Source of the DNA: an uncultured Gammaproteobacteria bacterium
GTDB lineage: Bacteria; Pseudomonadota; Gammaproteobacteria; GCA-2729495
Reading direction: 5' to 3'
NCBI GenBank assembly: GCA_947258805.1
Contig: CAMYJV010000015.1
Location: 1 to 9,088, forward strand
Length of the DNA stretch: 9,088 nucleotides
The notes below the pieces were generated by a model. The model ran no database searches. It was not told the DNA's origin and saw nothing but the letters and a program-made list of their open reading frames with translations. Shown here in pieces: positions 1 to 5,300 of this stretch. Position 1 is the first letter of the stretch, and each line of letters begins with the position of its first letter. The position numbers were made by a program, and so were the translations under genes.

Positions 1-1034
1 GAACCGCCGCCGCGGTAGAGTTCACCACGTGGGACCGCGCAGCGCGCACTTTCACGGATGACAGCATCCTGGCCACCGGCTACGGTCATGCCGCGCAGGG
101 TTTCGACCCGCTGGATTTTTACCTGGAGGCGCCGGGTGCGAACCTGCCCGGCGCGATGCCGCGGGCGAGTCTCGCGTACCAGGAAGAGGCCTCTGACGTG
201 GACGTGGCGCCGGGTGACTATGTGCTGACCATCACGGAGCAGGGCCAGGTGGGTAATGTGCTTCTCGAATCGGCAACCATTACGCTCGACGCGCGCACCA
301 ATCTGCTTTTTGCGGTGCTGTCGGGCGCTGGCCAGGGCACCGCACAGCTGCTCGTGCGCGTTCTGGGGAGCCCGCAGATCGTGACTTTGCAGGACGTGAA
401 TTCAGCCCCGGGTCTGCGCGCTGCGCATGCGGTCCTCAACACCGACCCCGTGGATTTCGTAATCAACGACGATTTCGCGAGCCCGCTGATCAGCAACGTC
501 CCGTTCAAGACTGTCACCGGCGGCGACCCTTCGCCCGTCACCGGTACCGAGGTCCCGCTGGACGTGACGCCCACTGGCGAACCCGGCATGCCCCTGGTAG
601 AAGGCACGCTGGCGCTGGAGAACGGCGTTGGTTACTCGCTGTACTACATCGGTGTGCCGGACACGCTCAGCGCTGTACAGCTGCTCGACGACAAGCGGCG
701 CCTCGCAGAGTTTGCGAAGTTCCGAATTTTTCAGGGCGCGGCCAACTACTTCGCGGTAGATGTCTACCTCGTCGAGTCCGGCGAGAATTATCGCGACTTT
801 TTTCCCAACATCTCCGGCGTTGGCTTCGGCAATGACACGGGCTATCTGCAGCTGTCGCCGGACGTCTACGACATCGTCTTCACGCCCAATAGCGTGCCGG
901 ACACGGTGATTGCCCGGCTCGACAACCAGGACCTCGCGGGCACCGGGGTTTACAGCGTCCTGATCGTGGATACCGACGACGCGAACGTGGCGGAACTGGT
1001 GCTGTACGACGACATACCTGCGACCGTTCCCTGA
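1..1034 (+). CDS. DUF4397 repeat protein, probably exported (5' end missing)
   Basis: The frame is open from the left edge (first full codon at base 3) to a TGA at 1032-1034, giving 343 visible residues. The ATG at 156 lies inside the domain and is not the start. I see three copies of the same beta-rich unit. They begin near residues 27 (GYGHAAQGFDPLDFYLE), 138 (LRAAHAVLNTDPVDFVI) and 240 (FRIFQGAANYFAVDVYLVE). Each opens with a hydrophobic-x-H/Q-A-A turn, then a D-V/L-D-hydrophobic-Y/V strand; the first and third also show an 'APGDYVLTIT' or 'SPDVYDIVFT' type strand. This is the pattern of DUF4397, a family usually found in secreted or cell-envelope proteins, often with a lipoprotein signal. 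The visible part has no cysteine and no membrane segment. Any signal peptide lies outside the window. Function is unknown; a cell-surface or periplasmic binding or structural role is inference. The gene converges on the feo operon with 10 bases between stop codons. Confidence 0.75.
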   Translation, partial: TAAAVEFTTWDRAARTFTDDSILATGYGHAAQGFDPLDFYLEAPGANLPGAMPRASLAYQEEASDVDVAPGDYVLTITEQGQVGNVLLESATITLDARTNLLFAVLSGAGQGTAQLLVRVLGSPQIVTLQDVNSAPGLRAAHAVLNTDPVDFVINDDFASPLISNVPFKTVTGGDPSPVTGTEVPLDVTPTGEPGMPLVEGTLALENGVGYSLYYIGVPDTLSAVQLLDDKRRLAEFAKFRIFQGAANYFAVDVYLVESGENYRDFFPNISGVGFGNDTGYLQLSPDVYDIVFTPNSVPDTVIARLDNQDLAGTGVYSVLIVDTDDANVAELVLYDDIPATVP

Positions 1035-1044
1035 ACCACGCCGC

Positions 1045-1221
1045 CTAGCCGTCTTTGCGACGGTAGAAGTGCACCGTCTGTTCGGCCGAATCCTTCCCGG
1101 CCGGATCCGCGCAGCAGGCAGCTTTTTTCTCCGCGCCTTTACGCCAGCGGCGATACAGGCCAAAGCCCACCACCAGCACGACAATTATCAGCGCAATAGC
1201 TTCCTGAATTCCGGGCGACAT
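1045..1221 (-). CDS. Small FeoB-linked single-span membrane protein with Cys-Cys pair
   Basis: This is a 58-residue gene (ATG at 1221-1219, TAG at 1047-1045). Residues 5-23 form one hydrophobic membrane span (IQEAIALIIVVLVVGFGLY). A strongly basic stretch follows (RRWRKGAEKK, 24-33), then a Cys-Cys pair at 36-37 and a polar tail ending YRRKDG. By the positive-inside rule the cysteines and tail should be cytoplasmic. The start lies 4 bases beyond the feoB TGA (1228-1226), with no strong Shine-Dalgarno sequence, so translation is probably coupled to feoB. Small one-span proteins with a cysteine motif after the helix are common directly downstream of feoB; they are annotated as 'FeoB-associated Cys-rich membrane protein' or DUF6587. 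Position and architecture fit that group. A role in FeoB assembly or in binding Fe(II) or an Fe-S cluster at the pore exit is inference. It has only two cysteines, fewer than the Cys-rich forms. Confidence 0.8.
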   Translation of the reverse strand: MSPGIQEAIALIIVVLVVGFGLYRRWRKGAEKKAACCADPAGKDSAEQTVHFYRRKDG

Positions 1222-1225
1222 GGGC

Positions 1226-3397
1226 TCAGCCTAACAGCTGGTAGCAAAGCAGGGCACCGATATAGCCCAGCCCCGGCATGTAGACCCAGGCCCCCAGCGG
1301 CCAACGCCAGCCGCCGGTCTCCCGGGCCATCACCGCAACGGTGGCCAGGCACTGCAGGCAGAATGCGTAGAACACCAGCAGGCCGATGACCATCGGCAGC
1401 GTGAACACCGGCTCGCCGTCGCTATGCGTGGCGCCGCGCAGCCGTCGGACCAAAGCGTTTTCGTTGGCTTCAGGGTCGCCCACCGCGTAAATGGTGCCGA
1501 GCACCGCAATCACGACTTCCCGGGCCGGGAAACTGGCGATCACGGCGGCGGTGACTTTCCAGTCCCAGCCGAGGGGGCGGAAAGCCGGCGCCACGGCCTG
1601 ACCCATGCGGCCCAGCGCGCTTTGCTCCAGGTAGGCAGCTGTTTCCGATTCTTCGATGCTCGCCAGTGCGGCATCGAGTTCGGCGCCCGCCAGCTGCGTG
1701 GCAACGGCGGTTCGCTGCTGGGCGAATTCCAGGCCAATGGCTTCCGGGCGCGGGAAGTAGGCCAGTGCCCAGATGAATATCGCCACGGTGAAAATGACCG
1801 TGCCGGCGCGGACGAGAAATATCTTCGCGCGCGCGAGCAGCTTCGTGCCCAGCGTGCGCAGATTCGGCAGCCGGTAAGGCGGCAGTCCGATCAAAAAGGT
1901 GGGCGTGGGTCCGCTCAGTAAGGTGCTCTTGAGCAACAGCGCCGTCAGGATGCCGCCGAAAATACCCAGCATGTAGAGGCCGAACAGCACCAGGCCCTGC
2001 AGGTTAACCAGCCCGCCCAGGTAGGTTTGCTGAGGGACGAAAGCCGCTATCAGCAGGGCGTATACCGGCAGGCGCGCCGAGCAGGTCATGAACGGTGCGG
2101 CGAAAATCGTCGCCAGGCGATCCCGCTCTTCCGGGATCACCCGCGTCGCGAGAATACCCGGGACCGCGCAGGCGAAACTGGACAGCATCGGGATGAACGA
2201 CTGGCCCGACAAACCGACACTGCGCATGACACGGTCCATCATGAACGCCGCGCGCGGCATGTAGCCCGAGTCTTCCAGGAAAATGATGAACCCAAACAGC
2301 AGCAGGATCTGTGGCAGGAAAATCACCACGCTGCCGACGCCGGCGATCACCCCGTCCACCAGCAGGCTGGTGAGTGCGCCGGGCGGCAGCCGCGCCAGGA
2401 GGAACTGGCTGAGCGTTGCCGCCGCGCCGTCGATCAGTTCCATCATGGGCGTGGCCCACGAAAACACCGCCTGGAAGACTGAGGCCATCACAAACAGGAA
2501 CAGCAGCGAGCCGATCAGCGGTTGATTCGTAATCTGGTCGAGCCGTTCGGCCAGGCCGGGCGGCCGTTCATCGTGTTCTGCCACCCGGTCCACAACGGCG
2601 TGGATGCGCGCGTAGCGGGCTTTCGCCTCCATGGCTGCGAGAGAACTGTCGGCCGCGAGCCGCGTGCGCAGAACTTCCAGTTCGCTGATCAGTGCCGGCG
2701 GCGCGGTGTAACCAAAGCGGATTTCGGCGAGGCCGCCGGCGTCGATCATGGCCCGTTCCACTTCATAGGCGCTCAGGTGTGAGCCGGCGGCGTGCAGCTT
2801 CGCCCACAAGTCGCCCGCGGCAGCGTGCACGTCGGGCAAAAGGGGCGAGCGCTCGGGCGCCCGGGCCTCGAGGGCCTCGAATACCGCTGCGCACAATTGG
2901 TCGAGGTTCTTTCCGCTGGTAGCCGCGACGGGTATCACCGTCACGCCGAGTCCGTCGCCCAGGGCCGCATGGTCGATGCGAATGCCTTCACGGTCGGCCA
3001 GGTCGCTCATGTTCAGGGCCAGCACCACCGGCAGACCCAGTTCGGCGAGCTGCGTGACGAGGTACAGGTTGCGGCGCAGGTTGGTAGCGTCGGCCACCGC
3101 AACAATCGCACTTGGCCGACCCAGGTCTTCGACGTGTCCCAGCAGCACGTCCACCGCAATCATTTCGTCGGGAGAATGGGCCGCCAGTGAATACACGCCG
3201 GGCAGGTCTACCAGCTGCGCGGACTGGCCCGCGTGCTCGAGGGTGCCGGTGTGGCGTTCCACGGTGACGCCGGGGTAATTCGCCGTTTTCTGCTTCAGCC
3301 CGGTCAGGGCGTTGAACAGCGTGCTTTTGCCCGTATTTGGATTGCCGATCAGGGCGACGATCGGTTCAGCGCGAACGGCGGCGGCTGGACTAGCCAT
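1226..3397 (-). CDS. feoB: FeoB ferrous iron transporter
   Basis: FeoB is the inner-membrane ferrous iron importer with a cytoplasmic G-protein domain. The 723-residue length is close to the family norm (E. coli about 770). G motifs are intact: G1 GNPNTGKST (18-26), switch I ANYPGVTVE (39-47), G3 DLPG (64-67), G4 NMSD (129-132) and G5 AATSGK (158-163). A helical guanine-dissociation-inhibitor-like domain follows to about residue 275. Membrane helices begin near 292. The first gate holds GLSGQSFIPMLSSFAC (395-410), with the likely pore Cys410, and MTCSARLPVY (437-446). The second gate is ASFPAREVVIAVLGTIY (621-637). Cys680 and Cys683 lie in a late helix. A hydrophilic, acidic loop of about 45 residues (550-595) precedes the second gate. 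The ATG start overlaps the end of feoA by 8 bases, indicating one operon with coupled translation. Nothing in the frame suggests loss of function. Confidence 0.98.
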   Translation of the reverse strand: MASPAAAVRAEPIVALIGNPNTGKSTLFNALTGLKQKTANYPGVTVERHTGTLEHAGQSAQLVDLPGVYSLAAHSPDEMIAVDVLLGHVEDLGRPSAIVAVADATNLRRNLYLVTQLAELGLPVVLALNMSDLADREGIRIDHAALGDGLGVTVIPVAATSGKNLDQLCAAVFEALEARAPERSPLLPDVHAAAGDLWAKLHAAGSHLSAYEVERAMIDAGGLAEIRFGYTAPPALISELEVLRTRLAADSSLAAMEAKARYARIHAVVDRVAEHDERPPGLAERLDQITNQPLIGSLLFLFVMASVFQAVFSWATPMMELIDGAAATLSQFLLARLPPGALTSLLVDGVIAGVGSVVIFLPQILLLFGFIIFLEDSGYMPRAAFMMDRVMRSVGLSGQSFIPMLSSFACAVPGILATRVIPEERDRLATIFAAPFMTCSARLPVYALLIAAFVPQQTYLGGLVNLQGLVLFGLYMLGIFGGILTALLLKSTLLSGPTPTFLIGLPPYRLPNLRTLGTKLLARAKIFLVRAGTVIFTVAIFIWALAYFPRPEAIGLEFAQQRTAVATQLAGAELDAALASIEESETAAYLEQSALGRMGQAVAPAFRPLGWDWKVTAAVIASFPAREVVIAVLGTIYAVGDPEANENALVRRLRGATHSDGEPVFTLPMVIGLLVFYAFCLQCLATVAVMARETGGWRWPLGAWVYMPGLGYIGALLCYQLLG

Positions 3398-3620
3398 CTG
3401 GCGCCGCGACCGTGATCCGGCGGGCCTCTTCCCGCCGCAGCGACAGCGTCGAGCCCCAGACGGTAATTTCGATCGGGTCGCCGCCCAGCGCCCGGCGAGT
3501 GACGCGGACTTCGGTGCCTTCCAGCAGGCCCAGGGCCATCAGGCGCTGGGCCAGGGGGTCGTGCCCGGAGATGCCGGTCACCCTGGCCTGGTGGCCGTTT
3601 TTCAGTTCATCGAGCGTCAT
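3390..3620 (-). CDS. feoA: FeoA, SH3-like partner of FeoB
   Basis: FeoA is a small cytoplasmic SH3-fold protein that acts with FeoB in ferrous iron uptake, probably by contacting its G domain. I chose the ATG at 3620, giving 76 residues. The product then begins MTLDELKNG, as is typical for FeoA, and an AAGCGGG stretch lies a few bases upstream as a weak ribosome site. A TTG codon 18 bases further up (3638) would add six residues and is less likely. The family core is visible: an LDELK..G start, the helix AQRLMALGLLEG (about 24-35), a central strand with GDPIEI (about 47-52) and the final LSLRREEARRITV (about 59-71). The TAG stop lies inside the start of feoB. A Fur-box match sits 35-49 bases upstream of the ATG. 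No feoC is visible in this operon. Confidence 0.95.
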   Translation of the reverse strand: MTLDELKNGHQARVTGISGHDPLAQRLMALGLLEGTEVRVTRRALGGDPIEITVWGSTLSLRREEARRITVAAPDG

Positions 3621-3646
3621 GGAAACCCGCTTCAGCAAGCAGCGGG

Positions 3647-3675
3647 ATGTTAGGTGAGAATGATTCGCAAGTACA
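3647..3675 (-). promoter_or_regulatory. Fur box and candidate promoter for feoAB
   Basis: Read on the minus strand, bases 3669-3655 are TGCGAATCATTCTCA. This matches 12 of the 14 fixed positions of the 7-1-7 Fur consensus TGATAATnATTATCA, and its two 7-base arms match each other at 6 of 7 positions when one is reverse-complemented. It lies in the 81-base gap between tagH and feoA. A weak -35 (TGTACT, 3675-3670) and -10 (TAACAT, 3652-3647), 17 bases apart, would bracket the box, as expected for a site where iron-loaded Fur blocks RNA polymerase. The Fur box is supported by sequence and context. The promoter hexamers are only 3/6 and 4/6 matches and are tentative. Confidence 0.62.
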
Positions 3676-3684
3676 GCTTTGGCG

Positions 3685-3700
3685 GCCGGTCGGAACCGGC
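3685..3700 (-). terminator. Short hairpin directly after tagH (weak terminator candidate)
   Basis: A perfect 6-base-pair inverted repeat (GCCGGT / ACCGGC) with a 4-base loop sits one base past the tagH stop codon. It could form a stable stem at the end of the tagH transcript, upstream of the feoA Fur box. No U-run follows on the minus strand, so it is not a classical intrinsic terminator. It may stabilise the 3' end or have no function. Confidence 0.25.
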
Positions 3701-3701
3701 G

Positions 3702-4725
3702 CTAACTGGCTCGCCGCTTGGGTTTCTGGTTCTTGATTTCAGCCTCGTAGGCGCGTGAAAACTCTTCGCTGAAGGACTCCGGCAGCCGACCCTCTTCGTG
3801 ATAGGTGAGCACGTGGTAGGTCTCTTCGTAGAGTTCCCAGTACTTGAGTTTGTTGGCGCCCGCCAGCAGGCCATTGCGTTTCAGGCCCTTGTCGAACCGC
3901 GCGCGAAGCTCGTCGGGGTCGAGCCGATCCAGGTAGTCGAGCACGGCCCGCCCCATGGCCTTGGCCATGGCCTCTTCGTGCTGGCGCAGATCCTCGAAGC
4001 TGCGTGTCACCGAATCTTCGGCCGGCAGGTAGGATTCACTGCGGTCGCCGAGCAGGTATTTCAGCGCTTCGGGCACGCCCGGTGAGAACTTCAGCGGGTT
4101 GTTCTGATTGTGTTTGATCAAGGTCTGCGCAATGCGGAAATCTTCCTTCATCGACGAGCGCGTTTGCAGCAGGCTCATCAGACCACCGGTTAACAGCTGC
4201 AACAGTTTGCCGGCGCTGCGCAGGATTTCTGCAGGCGGTGTACCGGCGAGATCCTTCGGCTTCAGGCCGGCCGCCTCCAGCAGCATGGCTGCCGCATCTT
4301 CCTGGGCCGGCAGGCCAAGGCCCGGCATGGGCAGGACCTCGCTGAGCTGGCTGACCTTTGCTGACCCGTCCACCACGCTGAGGTGGCGTGCCAGCGCGTC
4401 GGCCTCCACCAGCTGGTCGGCGTCCATCATCTGCATTTCCACAGAGGGGTCCTCGGGCACTTGCTGGGCGCGCACGACAGAGTCGGCCATGCCGTCATCC
4501 TGAGCTTCACCGTCGTCAGTAATTTCCACCAGCATCTTGAATTCGCCGATGGAAAACCGGTCACCGTCGAACAGCCGCTGCGGATGGCCGCCGCCGACGG
4601 GCGTATCGGCGTCGTTGACGAACACGCCGTTGCGGCTTGGTGCCGCCACAGGCTGCGAACTCGCGGACGTGTTCGTCGCCGAGCAGCTTGGCGTTATTGC
4701 TGACGATGCGCAGGCGCAACGGCAT
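3702..4725 (-). pseudogene. tagH: Type VI secretion FHA-domain protein TagH, broken by internal deletion/frameshift
   Basis: TagH-type proteins carry an N-terminal FHA (phosphothreonine-binding) domain and a C-terminal domain specific to type VI secretion, and act in post-translational control of that system. The ATG at 4725 has a good ribosome site (GGAGA, 6-base spacing) and gives the usual FHA opening MPLRLRIVSNNAKLLGD, running to GGT at residue 29 (4639). There the frame becomes wrong. A second frame resumes at about 4637 with SRNGVFVNDADTPVG, the last part of an FHA domain, and stays open for 311 codons to a TAG at 3704-3702. The FHA centre is absent: the Gly-Arg and Ser-x-x-His loops, about 35-40 residues by family expectation. 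The C-terminal domain looks intact, with GLMSLLQTRSSMKEDFR, the NNPLKFSPG motif, and a KYWELYEETYHVLTYHEEG region before a basic end. Either the gene is a pseudogene or the junction is an assembly error. A truncated product could start at GTG 4649. No other secretion-system gene is adjacent. Confidence 0.82.
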
Positions 4726-4843
4726 CCAGGGTCTCCGTGACGAAATCTGCGGGTACGGCCGGGTCCGGCGGACAGACGGCCTCCCGCAAAACATGATGCC
4801 GGGCCTGCCGGTCCGCGACTCAGCCCTGGTTCACAGATCCGAG

Positions 4844-4860
4844 CCGCCGCGGCGCGGCGG
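4844..4860. repeat. GC-only inverted repeat in the divergent intergenic region
   Basis: CCGCCGC and GCGGCGG form perfect 7-base arms around a GGC loop. The structure ends 18 bases before a TATACT hexamer, so it covers the place where the -35 element would be. It has no U-tract on either side and is not a classical terminator. It may be a regulatory structure or a chance product of high GC. Confidence 0.4.
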
Positions 4861-4878
4861 GGCTGGGGGGAGGTAGGC

Positions 4879-4884
4879 TATACT
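4879..4884 (+). promoter_or_regulatory. Candidate -10 element for DUF1820-purL
   Basis: TATACT matches the sigma-70 -10 consensus at 5 of 6 positions and stands out in a very GC-rich region. Transcription would begin near 4891, leaving a leader of about 50 bases before the ATG at 4943. No recognisable -35 is present at the proper distance, where the sequence is only G and C, and no TG extension is seen. The rest of the 217-base intergenic region (4726-4942) shows no other gene or clear motif, and I see no convincing promoter for tagH in it. Confidence 0.35.
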
Positions 4885-4942
4885 TTGCGTTGTCGGTGCC
4901 TGTCCGGTGCTTCGTTTAACTTAATCCCGGGAAATATCTGCA

Positions 4943-5287
4943 ATGACGACGCGTCGTCTTTACAAAGTTGTGTTTCTGAACCAGGGAAAGGTCTACGAGA
5001 TTTACGCCCGTAGCGTGTCCCACGGCGAGCTGTTTGGCTTCATCGAGGTGGAGGAGCTCGTGTTTGGCGAGCGTTCGCAGCTGGTGATCGACCCCGGTGA
5101 GGAGCGCATCCAGTCGGAGTTCTCCGGCGTTAAGCGCACGTACATTCCGGTGCACTCTATTGTGCGCATCGACGAGGTGGAAAAGCAGGGCGTCAGCAAG
5201 ATTAGCGACGCGTCCGACAGCAACGTGGCCCAGTTCCCGATGCCCGTGTACACCCCGGGCGGGCAGGGCGGCGATTCGGGCAAGTAG
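4943..5287 (+). CDS. DUF1820 family protein
   Basis: This 114-residue protein is soluble, with no signal peptide or membrane span. Residues 5-85 carry the well-conserved features of DUF1820: RLYKVVFLNQGKVYEIYAR (5-23), LFGFIEVEELVFGE (30-43), an IDPGEERIQSEF stretch, then YIPVHSIVRIDEVEKQG (66-82). The tail (about 90-114) is Gly/Pro-rich, low in complexity and probably disordered. The family is found mainly in Gammaproteobacteria and has no established function. The beta-rich pattern suggests a small compact fold. The ATG has only a weak GGGA ribosome site upstream. The TAG stop is 13 bases before the purL GTG, so the two are probably co-transcribed. A link to purine synthesis is only inferred from this spacing. 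Confidence 0.92.
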   Translation: MTTRRLYKVVFLNQGKVYEIYARSVSHGELFGFIEVEELVFGERSQLVIDPGEERIQSEFSGVKRTYIPVHSIVRIDEVEKQGVSKISDASDSNVAQFPMPVYTPGGQGGDSGK

Positions 5288-5300
5288 ACGGGCCCCGCGC

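Noticed and set aside
1048..1064. Inverted repeat CCGTC-TTTGC-GACGG between the convergent genes as a shared terminator
   Set aside because: The stem is short, lies mostly within the last codons of the small gene, and has no T-run on either side.
1123..1128. Run of six T downstream of the DUF4397 gene as a terminator tail
   Set aside because: No convincing hairpin comes before it, and the run is explained by two Lys codons (AAA AAA) of the minus-strand small protein.
402..1184. 260-codon minus-strand open frame overlapping the DUF4397 gene and the small feo gene
   Set aside because: Its composition is biased and shows no domain. The plus-strand frame gives clear DUF4397 repeats, and another minus frame gives the coupled 58-residue protein.
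1424..1921. Plus-strand open frames inside feoB (also 2027-2482 and 2792-3190)
   Set aside because: They are antisense to an intact feoB with all family motifs, and their translations are rich in Arg, Gly and His with no family signal.
2860..2882. Short direct repeat of GGGCCTCGA in feoB
   Set aside because: It encodes the ordinary Glu/Ala-rich linker after the G domain (FEALEARAP) and is explained by codon bias.
4600..4660. Programmed ribosomal frameshift in tagH
   Set aside because: No slippery heptamer or downstream structure is evident, and a frameshift alone would not restore the missing FHA core.
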